In this document: piece after piece, positions 17,899-26,708 of the stretch | Position numbering within the stretch: position 1 is the stretch's first letter | Layout of the letters: each line of letters starts with the position of its first letter | NCBI RefSeq assembly: GCF_009830125.1 | Contig: NZ_WUPT01000001.1 | Span: 248,001 to 312,000, forward strand | Length of the DNA: 64,000 bases | Direction of reading: 5' to 3' | DNA from: Kangsaoukella pontilimi | Lineage (GTDB): Bacteria > Pseudomonadota > Alphaproteobacteria > Rhodobacterales > Rhodobacteraceae | Translations under genes and position numbers: made by a program | The notes under the pieces: model-generated | Seen by the model: only the letters and a program-made list of their open reading frames with translations | Database searches by the model: none | What the model was told of the DNA's origin: nothing

Positions 17899-18049
17899 CC
17901 ACAAGTGAAATCAATCCACCACAAGTGGTCAAAAATACGATAGTATACAACCTGAAGTGCTATGAAGGGTCCACGATATTGCGCGGCTTCCGTGCTGGCG
18001 ACAGAAAATGTCGTGGTCCTAACCAAAAAGACAGCTTTTCAAGTTGTAT
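17899..18049. promoter_or_regulatory. Candidate operator region between the quinone reductase and XRE genes
   Basis: Two direct copies of CCACAAGTG start at 17899 and 17919, exactly 20 bp apart (two helical turns). Further on, ATACAACCTGAA (17945-17956) and TTCAAGTTGTAT (18038-18049) are inverted copies with 11 of 12 bases matching. The region lies between divergent starts at 17876 and 18092 and could be bound by the XRE protein itself. Confidence 0.4.
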
Positions 18050-18091
18050 GTTTTCGGCGCATGTAAGGCGCAGGTTGTAAAAGGAGCCGCT

Positions 18092-18457
18092 ATGACACAT
18101 CCGGTTGATGTCCACGTGGGAAAGCGGATCAGGCACCGTCGCTGGATGGTTGGTATGACCCAGCAGCAACTGGCCGAGAAGGTCGGCATCAAGTTCCAGC
18201 AAATTCAGAAATACGAAACTGGTATGAACCGCGTTTCCGCATCCCGCCTCTGGGATATTGCGGAGACGCTGAGCGTCCCCGTCTCCTTTTTCTTCGAAGG
18301 AATTTCGAACGAGGCCGAAACCTCGGATCAGGCCCTTCCGTCCGATATCCTCGCGGACAAGGAAGCGTTGGAGCTTGTCAGGTCCTACTACGCCATTCCT
18401 GAGACGCAGAGACGGCGCCTCTTCGAACTGGCCCGCGTGCTGAGCGACGTTGCCTGA
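18092..18457 (+). CDS. XRE family HTH transcriptional regulator
   Basis: 121 residues. An N-terminal Cro/CI-type helix-turn-helix covers about 7-65: VGKRIRHRRWMVGMTQQQLAEKVGIKFQQIQKYETGMNRVSASRLWDIAETL. The C-terminal 50 residues end in a helix (ALELVRSYYAIPETQRRRLFELARVL) that is probably a dimerisation element, as seen in a group of short alphaproteobacterial regulators. AAGGAG at 18081 is 6 bp before the ATG. Targets unknown; repeats in its own upstream region suggest autoregulation. Confidence 0.9.
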   Translation: MTHPVDVHVGKRIRHRRWMVGMTQQQLAEKVGIKFQQIQKYETGMNRVSASRLWDIAETLSVPVSFFFEGISNEAETSDQALPSDILADKEALELVRSYYAIPETQRRRLFELARVLSDVA

Positions 18458-18524
18458 GGCGGGTTGACCGCTTCGTCCACGCTGCGTACGCCGGTCCAAG
18501 CCGTCGCTGGACCGGAGCCGTTGA

Positions 18525-19325
18525 TTGACCCTCGCCCAAAATGATCTCGACGAACTTAAGGCCGTCGCTCATGCGGTGGCCGATGCCGCGCGCGTCGAGA
18601 CGCTGAAGTCTTTCCGGCGCGCCGATTTGGTCACGCGGTCCAAGTCCGAGGCTTTCGATCCGGTGACCGAGGCCGATCGCGCCGCCGAGGCCGCGATGCG
18701 TGCCATTCTGGCCGAACGCCGCCCCGAGGATGCGATCCTTGGCGAAGAGCATGGCTCGCGCGCCGGGACCAGCGGTCTGACCTGGGTGCTCGACCCTATC
18801 GACGGAACGCGCGGCTATATCTCTGGGACGCCCACATGGGGCGTACTCATCGCCCTGTCCGACGAGGGCGGCCCGCGTCTCGGCATCATCGACCAGCCCT
18901 ATATCGGCGAGCGGTTCTACGGTGGCCCGGACGGCGCCACGTTCGACGGCCCCCATGGCAGCGGGGCGCTGGCCGTCCGAGAGACGACGGCCCTCAGCGA
19001 AGCGACGGTCTTCACCACCTTCCCCGAGGTCGGCACGCCGGACGAGGGCGCGGCATTCGCCCGTGTGGCAGCCAAGGCCCGCCTGACCCGCTATGGCTGC
19101 GACTGCTACGCTTACGCGCTCCTGGCGGCGGGCCAGATCGACCTCGTGATCGAGGCCGGGCTTCAGGCCTACGACATTCAGGCGCCCATCGCGGTGATCG
19201 AGGCGGCGGGCGGCATCGTCACAGACTGGGCGGGCGGACCGGCGCATCGGGGCGGCACGGCGCTTGCCGCCGCAACGCCGGAACTCCATGCCGCGGCGCT
19301 CGCCATCCTGCAGGGCGCCCTGTGA
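18525..19325 (+). CDS. Inositol-monophosphatase family phosphatase, HisN-like
   Basis: 266 residues, lithium-sensitive Mg-dependent phosphatase fold. Metal-binding motifs are all present: DPVTEAD, GEEHG, DPIDGTRGYISG, and the distal Asp in AYDIQAP. The TRG variant of the DPIDGT motif is typical of the HisN-type histidinol-phosphatase group; inositol-1-phosphate or related sugar phosphates remain possible. The start is a TTG at 18525 with GGAG 7 bp upstream; no in-frame ATG lies before the domain. The stop overlaps the GTG of the 8-oxoguanine deaminase gene. Confidence 0.82.
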   Translation: MTLAQNDLDELKAVAHAVADAARVETLKSFRRADLVTRSKSEAFDPVTEADRAAEAAMRAILAERRPEDAILGEEHGSRAGTSGLTWVLDPIDGTRGYISGTPTWGVLIALSDEGGPRLGIIDQPYIGERFYGGPDGATFDGPHGSGALAVRETTALSEATVFTTFPEVGTPDEGAAFARVAAKARLTRYGCDCYAYALLAAGQIDLVIEAGLQAYDIQAPIAVIEAAGGIVTDWAGGPAHRGGTALAAATPELHAAALAILQGAL

Positions 19326-20653
19326 CCGAGCTTCTGATCCGTGGCGCGGACCACGTCCTGACAATGGACGGGAGCGCGCTGACCGGGGCGGATATCCACG
19401 TATCGCATGGTGTCATCGTGGCGGTGGGTCACGCGCTCGACGCGCCCGGGGCCGAGGTTGTGAACGCCACCGGCACGGTGGTCACGCCGGGCCTCATCAA
19501 CACGCATCACCATTTCTATCAGACGCTCACCCGCGCGGTGCCGGCGGGGCAGGACGCGCTTCTTTTCGGGTGGCTCAAAACGCTTTACCCTATCTGGGAG
19601 CGGTTCACGCCCAAGGACGTGCGCGTGGCAACCACGCTCGGCCTCGCCGAACTGGCGCTTTCGGGCTGCACGACCTCGTCCGATCACCTGTACCTGTTCC
19701 CGAACGGCGTCCGCCTGTCCGATACGATCGAGGCGGCGCGCGAAGTGGGGCTGAGGTTTCATCCCACCCGCGGCTCCATGTCCATCGGGGAAAAGGACGG
19801 CGGACTGCCGCCCGATAGTCTGGTAGAGGATGAGGCCGCGATCCTGAAGGATTGCGCCGACGTCATCGACGCCTTCCACGATCCCGGCCCCGGCGCGATG
19901 GTCCGGGTCGGTGTCGCGCCCTGTTCGCCCTTTTCGGTCAGCCGCGAGCTGATGCGGGATGCCGCGATCCTCGCCCGCGAGAAAGGCGTGCGGCTTCATA
20001 CCCATTTGGCCGAGAATGACGAGGACGTGCGCTTCAGCCTCGAACGCTTCGGCTGCCGTCCCGGTCAGTATGCCGAGGATCTGGGCTGGGTCGGGCCGGA
20101 TGTCTGGCACGCCCATTCAGTGAAACTCGACCCGTCCGAGATCGCGCTCTTCGCCCGCACCGGCACCGGCGTCGCGCATTGCCCCTGTTCGAACTGCCGC
20201 CTTGGCTCGGGCATCGCGCCGGTCCGCGCCATGCGGGATGCGGGCGTGCCGGTGGGGCTGGGTGTGGATGGCTCGGCGTCCAACGATCAGGCGTCCCTCA
20301 TCGCCGAGGCGCGGCAGGCGATGCTGCTGCAGCGGGTGGCGAACGGAGCCGACGCCATGAGCGCGGGCGAGGCGTTGATGCTCGCCACGCGGGGCGGGGC
20401 CGAGGTGCTGGGCCGCGACGATATCGGCGTGATCGCGCAGGGCTTCCGTGCGGATATTGCGATCTGGGACGTAAGCGGCATCGAAAGCGCCGGAAGCTGG
20501 GACCCCGCAGCGCTGGTCCTTGCCGGACCGTCCGCGGTGCGGGATCTCTTCGTGGACGGCCGCGCGGTGGTCCGTGACAGGCACCTCGTCACCATCGACG
20601 CAGACCGCGCGTTGAGCGACGGCCGCACGTCTCTCGCGCGGCTGATGGCCTAG
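19322..20653 (+). CDS. 8-oxoguanine deaminase
   Basis: 443 residues, amidohydrolase superfamily. Metal ligands: HHHF near 59-62 in GLINTHHHFYQT, His in RLHTHLAE, His in WHAHSVKL and Asp in GLGVDGSASND. The stretch LLFGWLKTLYPIWERFTPKDV and the second-shell cysteines of HCPCSNCRLGSG are characteristic of the group once called hydroxydechloroatrazine ethylaminohydrolase and later shown in Pseudomonas to deaminate 8-oxoguanine to uric acid. The GTG start overlaps the preceding stop (GTGA), implying coupling. Its stop shares the CTAG tetranucleotide with the stop of the facing LysE gene. Confidence 0.85.
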   Translation: MTELLIRGADHVLTMDGSALTGADIHVSHGVIVAVGHALDAPGAEVVNATGTVVTPGLINTHHHFYQTLTRAVPAGQDALLFGWLKTLYPIWERFTPKDVRVATTLGLAELALSGCTTSSDHLYLFPNGVRLSDTIEAAREVGLRFHPTRGSMSIGEKDGGLPPDSLVEDEAAILKDCADVIDAFHDPGPGAMVRVGVAPCSPFSVSRELMRDAAILAREKGVRLHTHLAENDEDVRFSLERFGCRPGQYAEDLGWVGPDVWHAHSVKLDPSEIALFARTGTGVAHCPCSNCRLGSGIAPVRAMRDAGVPVGLGVDGSASNDQASLIAEARQAMLLQRVANGADAMSAGEALMLATRGGAEVLGRDDIGVIAQGFRADIAIWDVSGIESAGSWDPAALVLAGPSAVRDLFVDGRAVVRDRHLVTIDADRALSDGRTSLARLMA

Positions 20654-21240
20654 AACGCCGCCCAGGCCGCCAGCGCCACGGCGGCCAGCATCGCCGCTGC
20701 CATGGCGATATTGATCCGCCGCTGGACATGCGGCTGAAGCTCCAGCCGCTTCAGCGCCAGACCGGCCTCCAGCCACGCCAGGTGGATGGGCAGCCAGATC
20801 GCATTCATGATCAGGAACTTGAGGACGATCTCGGTCGTCGGTGCCTCGGGCATGAAGGCGAAGCCCGAGAAAAAGGCCGTATTCACGGCATAGGCCTTGG
20901 GGTTGATGAGCTGCAGCAGAAGGCCGCCCGTGAACCCCGGCGGGCGGGCGCGCTCGATAAACGCGACCTTGGCCCCCGCCAGCCCGACCCGAAGCGCGAT
21001 CGAGGCCAGATAGAGCGTCGACAGGGCCATCAGCACGACCCTCAGCCGCGGGTCGGCCAGCATTGCGGCGGCCAGACCGCTGACTACCAGAAGCGCCACA
21101 AGGTTCGTGCCGACGAACAGCCCCGCCAGATAGGCCAGCCCCGGCCGCCGTCCGAAGGCCGCGCCGACCCCGGCAAGGGACAGAACACCCGGTCCCGGCG
21201 TGACGATTAGAAAAAAGACGGCGGCGGCGAAGGCGATCAT
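20650..21240 (-). CDS. LysE family exporter
   Basis: 196 residues with six hydrophobic segments and the LysE/RhtB-type N-terminus FFLIVTPGPGVLSLAGVG. The conserved NPKAYAVNTAFFSG motif lies in the middle. The ATG overlaps the guanine deaminase stop (ATGA), so it is translationally coupled to guaD and could export a purine or an amino acid derived from purine breakdown; substrate unproven. The gene is short by about 10 residues compared with usual RhtB proteins. Confidence 0.85.
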   Translation of the reverse strand: MIAFAAAVFFLIVTPGPGVLSLAGVGAAFGRRPGLAYLAGLFVGTNLVALLVVSGLAAAMLADPRLRVVLMALSTLYLASIALRVGLAGAKVAFIERARPPGFTGGLLLQLINPKAYAVNTAFFSGFAFMPEAPTTEIVLKFLIMNAIWLPIHLAWLEAGLALKRLELQPHVQRRINIAMAAAMLAAVALAAWAAF

Positions 21241-22547
21241 GCGCCGGCCTGCCACCGCTTGCCGGCGATGCGCACGTCATGCACCGCCCGGTCGTCGCCC
21301 ATCATGATGGTCGGGAAGACCGCTTCCCAGATGTCGTTCGCCTCTGCCGCGCGCTGCGCGATGGCAGGCGTCGAGGCGAGATCCAACACGACGATATCCG
21401 CGTCCGTCCCGGGGGCCAGCGTACCCACCCGATGCTCCAGCCTCAGCGCCCGCGCCGAGCCCTCCGTCGCCAGCCAGAGAAGCGCCGAGGGGTGGAGCGG
21501 AGTGCCCCGCAACTGCCCGATCTCATAGGCCGCCGCCATGGTCCTGAGCATCGAGAAGGACGAGCCGCCGCCTGTGTCGGTCGCCAGTCCGATGATCTGG
21601 CCTTCCGCCGCGAGCCCGCCCATGTCGAACAGGCCCGACCCGATAAACGTGTTGGACGTCGGGCAGTGGATCAGCGCGCCGCCTTCCTCCAGAAGCCGCC
21701 GCCGTTCCCGCTCGGTCAGGTGGATCGCGTGGCCGTAAAGCCCGCCCCGGCCCAAAAGCCCCGTCTGCTCGTAGACGTCCAGATAGTCGCGTGCCTCGGG
21801 GAACAGCTCCGCCACCCAGGTGACCTCGTCGGTCTGCTCGGACAGGTGCGTCTGCATCGGACAGTCGGGAAATTCGGCCCAGAGCGCGCCCAACGCCTCC
21901 AGCTGCTCGCGGGTCGAGGTGGGCGCGAAGCGGGGCGTGACGGCATAGCTGAGCCGACCGCGACCGTGCCACGTCTCCAAGAGCGCCTTGCTGTCGTCAT
22001 AGGCCGATTGCGCCGTGTCGGTGAGCGCCTCGGGGGCGTTCCGGTCCATGCAGGTCTTCCCGCCGATCGCGCAAAGCCCGCGCGCCTCAGCCTCTTCGAA
22101 GAAGGCGGTGACGCTCACCGGGCTGACGGTGCAGAAACTCGCCACCGTGGTCGTGCCATGGCCGAGCGACAGGTCAAAGAAGCGGCCCGCGATCTGCCGC
22201 GCATAGGCGGGGTCGGACAGCCGGATTTCCTCCGGAAACGTATAGCTGTTCAGCCAGTCGATCAGCCGCTTGCCCCAACTGGCGATGATGGCGGTCTGCG
22301 GATAGTGCAGATGCGCGTCCACGAAACCGGGCAGGATCAGCCTGTCCCCGTAATCGGTGACATCGGCCTCGGGATGCGCGCGCCGCAGGTCGTCAGCGTT
22401 GCCCACCTCCGCGATCTTGCCGTCCTTTATCAGAACCGCGCCCCGCGCGTCATGCCGCGCCGTACCCGGCCCCTCGGTCAGGGGATTGCCCGAGAAGCCG
22501 ATGGTCTGACCGACCAGAATTTCGCCAGATGACGCGCGTGTGTTCAT
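21237..22547 (-). CDS. guaD: Guanine deaminase
   Basis: 436 residues, amidohydrolase that converts guanine to xanthine. Zinc ligands: GFVDAHLHYPQT, MQTHLSEQ, GHAIHLTE and ATDTGGGSSFSM, all matching the GuaD signature; HCPTSNTFIGSG is the substrate-contact loop. Start at 22547 (MNTRASSGE) is chosen as nearest to family N-termini; an upstream in-frame ATG at 22583 is possible. The gene faces the 8-oxoguanine deaminase and precedes a LysE exporter, which makes a small purine catabolism locus. Confidence 0.92.
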   Translation of the reverse strand: MNTRASSGEILVGQTIGFSGNPLTEGPGTARHDARGAVLIKDGKIAEVGNADDLRRAHPEADVTDYGDRLILPGFVDAHLHYPQTAIIASWGKRLIDWLNSYTFPEEIRLSDPAYARQIAGRFFDLSLGHGTTTVASFCTVSPVSVTAFFEEAEARGLCAIGGKTCMDRNAPEALTDTAQSAYDDSKALLETWHGRGRLSYAVTPRFAPTSTREQLEALGALWAEFPDCPMQTHLSEQTDEVTWVAELFPEARDYLDVYEQTGLLGRGGLYGHAIHLTERERRRLLEEGGALIHCPTSNTFIGSGLFDMGGLAAEGQIIGLATDTGGGSSFSMLRTMAAAYEIGQLRGTPLHPSALLWLATEGSARALRLEHRVGTLAPGTDADIVVLDLASTPAIAQRAAEANDIWEAVFPTIMMGDDRAVHDVRIAGKRWQAGA

Positions 22548-22632
22548 AGCCTGTCTAAAGACTCTCCTGTTACTGTTGTCCATCCCGTTGAATGCACTAG
22601 GGTGCGCATCAACTAACGGGGGAGTACCGCGA

Positions 22633-24024
22633 ATGAGCGACCAGACCGCACTCGAGGAAAAGCCCGAGGACGAAACCGAGGACGATTACGCGCTTCGCGA
22701 CCGGGTGGTGAACGCCGCCGTCGAGGCGGCCCGCGCGGGCGAACGCGCCCAGCTCGAAGAGGTGTTCGAGCCGCTCCACCCCGCCGACATCGCCGACCTT
22801 CTCGAACAGGTCGAGATCGATGACCGAAACGCGATCCTGAAGCTCGCCGGCGACTATATCGACGGCGAGATCCTGTCGGAAATCGACGAGGACATCCGCG
22901 ATTCGGTCATTGAAGCGCTGGAGCCGGAGGTTCTCGCGGGCGCCGTTCGCGAACTCGAATCGGATGACGTCGTCGACCTGATCGAGGGTCTCGATACCGA
23001 GCAGCAGGGCGCGATCATCGAGGTTCTGGACGTGGTCGACCGGATCGCGGTCGAGCAGGCGCTGTCCTATCCCGAATACTCCGCCGGCCGTCTCATGCAG
23101 CGCGAGGTCGTCATCGCGCCCGAGCACTGGAACGTGGGCGACGCCATCGATCACATGCGCGCGCAGGACGACCTGCCCGAGCAATTCTACCACATCATCC
23201 TGGTCGACCCGCGCCACCGCCCGACCTCCTACGTGACGCTTGGCCGGCTGATGTCGTCCCGCCGAGAGGTGAAGCTCTCGGATATCACCGAGGAAAGTTT
23301 CCGCACGTTTGACGTGACCGAGGACGAGGGCGACGTGGCCTACGCCTTCAACCAGTATCACCTGATTTCGGCCCCGGTCGTGGATGAAGAAGGCCGCCTC
23401 GTCGGCATCATCACCATCGACGACGCCATGGCGATTCTCGACGAAGAGCACGAGGAGGACGTGCTGCGCCTCGGCGGCGTCGGCGACGAGAGCCTGTCGA
23501 ATTCGACCCTCGAGATCGTCAAGCGCCGCTTCCCCTGGCTGGCGGTCAACCTCGCCACGGCGATCCTCGCCTCGCTCGTGATCTCGATCTTCGAGGATGT
23601 GCTCGCCGCCGTCGTTGCGCTGGCGGTGCTCATGCCCATCGTCGCGTCGATGGGCGGGAACGCGGGCACGCAGTCGATGACCGTCGCGGTCCGTTCCATC
23701 GCCACCCGCGACCTGACCGCCGCCAACGCTTTTCGCGTTATCCGCCGGGAAGCGGGCGCGGGGCTTCTGAACGGGTTCATATTCGCCGTGGTCATGGGCA
23801 TCGTGGGTCTTGTCTGGTTCGGTCAGCCGATGATCGGCGTCGTCATCGCGGTCGCCATGGTCATCAACCTTCTGGCCGCAGGGCTGGCCGGCGTCTTGAT
23901 CCCCATCGTGCTCGACCGGTTCAAGATCGACCCGGCGCTGGCCTCGGGCACCTTCGTCACGACGGTCACCGACGTAGTCGGCTTCTTCGCCTTCCTCGGC
24001 CTTGCCAGCATGGTCCTGCTGTGA
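22633..24024 (+). CDS. mgtE: Magnesium transporter MgtE
   Basis: 463 residues. Domain order: cytosolic MgtE_N superhelix (about 30-135, LEEVFEPLHPADIADLLEQV), two CBS domains (about 140-265, with YPEYSAGRLMQREVV and YHLISAPVVDEEGRLVGIIT), the plug helix, and five transmembrane helices with the selectivity-region motif PIVASMGGNAGTQSM. It forms a homodimeric Mg2+ channel gated by intracellular Mg2+. ATG 22633 follows GGGGGAG. The stop overlaps the GTG of the next gene. Confidence 0.95.
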   Translation: MSDQTALEEKPEDETEDDYALRDRVVNAAVEAARAGERAQLEEVFEPLHPADIADLLEQVEIDDRNAILKLAGDYIDGEILSEIDEDIRDSVIEALEPEVLAGAVRELESDDVVDLIEGLDTEQQGAIIEVLDVVDRIAVEQALSYPEYSAGRLMQREVVIAPEHWNVGDAIDHMRAQDDLPEQFYHIILVDPRHRPTSYVTLGRLMSSRREVKLSDITEESFRTFDVTEDEGDVAYAFNQYHLISAPVVDEEGRLVGIITIDDAMAILDEEHEEDVLRLGGVGDESLSNSTLEIVKRRFPWLAVNLATAILASLVISIFEDVLAAVVALAVLMPIVASMGGNAGTQSMTVAVRSIATRDLTAANAFRVIRREAGAGLLNGFIFAVVMGIVGLVWFGQPMIGVVIAVAMVINLLAAGLAGVLIPIVLDRFKIDPALASGTFVTTVTDVVGFFAFLGLASMVLL

Positions 24025-24569
24025 CCGACAAAACAGCGCTCCGGGCCGAGGCCCGCGCCCGGCGGGCGGCGGCCCATGGCACGGTCGATCCGGCGCCCGC
24101 CTTGGCGCAGCTTCTGGCCGAGATCGACGCCACGACGGGGCCGGTGTCTTTCTTCTGGCCGATCCGGACCGAGATCGACCCCCGCCCCGTGATGGAGGGC
24201 CTCGCCCGGCGGCGCGACGTCTGCCTTCCCGTGACCACGGGATACGCTCCGCTCGCCTTCCGACGCTGGCAACCCGGCGCGGCAATGGAGGTCGACGGCT
24301 TCGGCGTCGCTATTCCCGCAGTGGATGACCCGGTCACGCCGGAGGTGCTGGTGGTCCCGATGCTCGCCTTCGACGATGCCGGCCACCGGCTGGGCTATGG
24401 CGCGGGGCATTACGACAGAACGCTCGCCAAGCTCAGACCAAGCGGTCCCGTCACGGCCATCGGTCTTGCCTACGAAGCGCAATGGACCGAGCGCCTTCCG
24501 GCCGAGCCGACAGATCAGCCGCTCGACGCCATCGTGACCGAGGCGCGGATCAGGCGGTTCGGCGCATGA
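24021..24569 (+). CDS. 5-formyltetrahydrofolate cyclo-ligase
   Basis: 182 residues, ATP-dependent enzyme converting 5-formyl-THF to 5,10-methenyl-THF in one-carbon metabolism. The signature is LGYGAGHYDRTLA near 130-142, preceded by VPMLAFDDAGHR; the N-terminal KTALRAEARARR helix carries the basic ATP-contact residues. GTG start at 24021 overlaps the mgtE stop (GTGA). The ymdB-like gene follows. Confidence 0.92.
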   Translation: MTDKTALRAEARARRAAAHGTVDPAPALAQLLAEIDATTGPVSFFWPIRTEIDPRPVMEGLARRRDVCLPVTTGYAPLAFRRWQPGAAMEVDGFGVAIPAVDDPVTPEVLVVPMLAFDDAGHRLGYGAGHYDRTLAKLRPSGPVTAIGLAYEAQWTERLPAEPTDQPLDAIVTEARIRRFGA

Positions 24570-24623
24570 CGAACGCGCCGCTTCCGCTTGCGTCATCGGC
24601 CCGCGCGCACTAGGGGCAGGGCC

Positions 24624-25439
24624 ATGCGCATTCTCTTTCTTGGCGATGTCATGGGCCGTGCAGGCCGGAACGCGGTCCGTGACCGACTGGCGGGCCTGCG
24701 CGAGCGCCTGCGCGTCGATTTCGCCATCGTCAATGCCGAGAACGCGACCTCCGGCGTCGGGCTGAACACCGAGCACGCCAAGACGCTTCTGGACGCGGGC
24801 GCGGACGTCATCACGCTGGGCGATCATGCCTTCGACCAGAAGGACATGCTGACCCATATCGAGCGGGAGCCCCGCATCATCCGGCCGCTCAACTTCTCGA
24901 AGGCCGCGCCGGGCAAGGGCGCGCGGGTCTTCGACGCGCCGGGCGGGCGCAAGGTGCTGGTGGCGCAGGTGCTGGGGCAGGTCTTTATGAAGCGGCCTTT
25001 CGACGATCCGTTCTCTGCGGTGGACGCCGTCCTGCGCGCGCATCCGATGGGCGGTCTCGTTCAGGCGAGCCTCATCGAAATCCATTGCGAGGCGACGTCC
25101 GAGAAGATGGCGATGGGTCACTTCTGCGACGGTCGGGCCAGCGCGGTCGTGGGCACTCATACCCACGTTCCGACCGCCGACATGATGATCCTGCCCGGCG
25201 GCACGGCGTACCAGACCGACGCCGGCATGTGCGGCGACTACAACTCGGTCATCGGCATGGACAAGGAAGAGCCGCTCCGACGCTTCATCACGGGCATGAG
25301 CAAGGGCCGCTTCCAGCCTGCCTTGGGCGAGGCGACGCTGAGCGGCGCGCTGATCGAGACCGACGACCGCACTGGCAAGGCAAAATCCATCCGGATCGTG
25401 AAGGACGGCGGAATGCTCGACGCGGGCGAGGACGGCTGA
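24624..25439 (+). CDS. YmdB-family metallophosphoesterase (TIGR00282)
   Basis: 271 residues. Dinuclear-metal phosphoesterase motifs: FLGDVMGRAGR at 5-15, NAENATSGVGL, then LGDHAFDQKD where Bacillus YmdB has GNH, IEIHCEATSEK, and GTHTHVPTADMMIL. Bacillus YmdB cleaves 2',3'-cyclic nucleotides and affects RNA turnover; the same reaction is likely but the Asn-to-Asp change in the metal site deserves note. GGGGCAGG precedes the ATG by 5 bp. Located just after the 5-FCL gene, probably cotranscribed. Confidence 0.88.
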   Translation: MRILFLGDVMGRAGRNAVRDRLAGLRERLRVDFAIVNAENATSGVGLNTEHAKTLLDAGADVITLGDHAFDQKDMLTHIEREPRIIRPLNFSKAAPGKGARVFDAPGGRKVLVAQVLGQVFMKRPFDDPFSAVDAVLRAHPMGGLVQASLIEIHCEATSEKMAMGHFCDGRASAVVGTHTHVPTADMMILPGGTAYQTDAGMCGDYNSVIGMDKEEPLRRFITGMSKGRFQPALGEATLSGALIETDDRTGKAKSIRIVKDGGMLDAGEDG

Positions 25440-25476
25440 CGCCCGACCCCGCCCGCGCGGCTCTGCAAGTCCCGGT

Positions 25477-25644
25477 TCAGAAGGTCCCGCCGCTCGCTGC
25501 CGGCAGCGAAGCGCAATCCGATGCGTCGAGCGTCTGGACCGGATCGGCCGCCGTGCACTCCTCGCCCGAGAGCGGATAGGTGTCGTCCGCCGTACAGGCC
25601 GACAGCACCAAAACGGCCAGTATCAGGGTCAGTCCGGTTTTCAT
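25477..25644 (-). CDS. Very small lipoprotein
   Basis: 55 residues: signal peptide MKTGLTLILAVLVLSAC with lipobox LSAC, then a 38-residue mature part with two Cys (EECTA and SDCAS). GAGGAGGA lies 6 bp before the ATG, an excellent ribosome binding site that supports expression. Function unknown; resembles entericidin-sized lipoproteins only in size. Divergent from a DMT transporter gene. Confidence 0.65.
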   Translation of the reverse strand: MKTGLTLILAVLVLSACTADDTYPLSGEECTAADPVQTLDASDCASLPAASGGTF

Positions 25645-25757
25645 TTTCTCATCCTCCTCATGCGTAATGCCCGGATTCTGGACATTCCGCGCTCCGTCGT
25701 CTTTGACGCTGCGCAAATTCGCTTGCCCCGGCGATGCGTCCGCGTTCATCTGCCCCA

Positions 25758-26708
25758 ATGACCGCGCCCGCGCCTTCAGACCTTGCCAGCCGCGCCGCGC
25801 TTTTCGCGGCCCTCGTGGTCATGGGGGCGGGGTGGGGCATCACCCAGCCCCTCGGCAAGATCGCGGTGAGCGAGGGGCACCGGGCCCCCGGCCTCGTGTT
25901 CTGGCAACTGGCCATCGGCGCTGTGGTGCTGGGCCTTGTGATGGCGCTCAGGCGGCGGCGCATCCGCTGGGACGGCCCGGCGATGCGCGTCTACCTCCTG
26001 ATCGCGCTCATCGGCACGGTTCTCCCCAACTCGGCCAGTTTCGAGGCGATCCGCCACCTGCCGTCCGGCCTGATCTCGATTCTTCTGTCGCTTGTCCCGG
26101 TCTTCGCCTTTCCCATCGCGCTTATCCTGCGGAACGAAAAGTTCCAGCCGGTCCGCCTGATGGGGCTTCTCATCGGCCTTGCGGGCGTCCTGATCATCGT
26201 CGCGCCGGGGACAAGCCTGCCCGACCGCGCCATGATCGTCTTCGTGCCACTGGCCCTGATCGCGCCCCTTTTCTACGCGCTTGAAGGCAATGTCGTGGCC
26301 CGCTGGGGCACGGCGGGGCTGGACCCGATCGAAGTGCTTTTCGGCGGTTCCGTCGTGGGCGCGATCGTCGCCCTGCCGATTGCGGTGGGCACCAACAGCT
26401 TCATCGACCCGATGGAGAGCTTCGGGGCCCCCGAATGGGCGCTGGTGGCGTCCTCGCTGATCCACGCCGCCGTCTACACCACCTATGTCTGGATGGTGGG
26501 CCGGGCAGGGCCGGTCTTCGCGGTTCAGGTCAGCTACCTCGTGACCGGCTTCGGTGTGTTCTGGGCCCTGCTGATCCTGGGCGAGCGCTATTCGCTCTGG
26601 GTCTGGGCGGCGATGGCTGTGATCCTCGCGGGCGTCCTGCTGGTGCAGCCGCGCCAACGGACAGCGCTTGAACGCGCGGGCGAAACCGGACAACCATCGA
26701 CCCCATGA
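25758..26708 (+). CDS. DMT superfamily (EamA) transporter
   Basis: 316 residues, ten hydrophobic helices in two EamA repeats (about 15-150 and 160-300). Ends with a short cytosolic basic tail. Motifs such as LPSGLISILLSLVPVFAFPIAL and GERYSLWVWAAMAVILAGV mark the ends of each repeat. Start ATG 25758 is uncertain because no Shine-Dalgarno is visible; an in-frame ATG at 25734 is an alternative. The stop overlaps the start of the SLC13-type gene by 4 bp. Substrate unknown. Confidence 0.85.
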   Translation: MTAPAPSDLASRAALFAALVVMGAGWGITQPLGKIAVSEGHRAPGLVFWQLAIGAVVLGLVMALRRRRIRWDGPAMRVYLLIALIGTVLPNSASFEAIRHLPSGLISILLSLVPVFAFPIALILRNEKFQPVRLMGLLIGLAGVLIIVAPGTSLPDRAMIVFVPLALIAPLFYALEGNVVARWGTAGLDPIEVLFGGSVVGAIVALPIAVGTNSFIDPMESFGAPEWALVASSLIHAAVYTTYVWMVGRAGPVFAVQVSYLVTGFGVFWALLILGERYSLWVWAAMAVILAGVLLVQPRQRTALERAGETGQPSTP

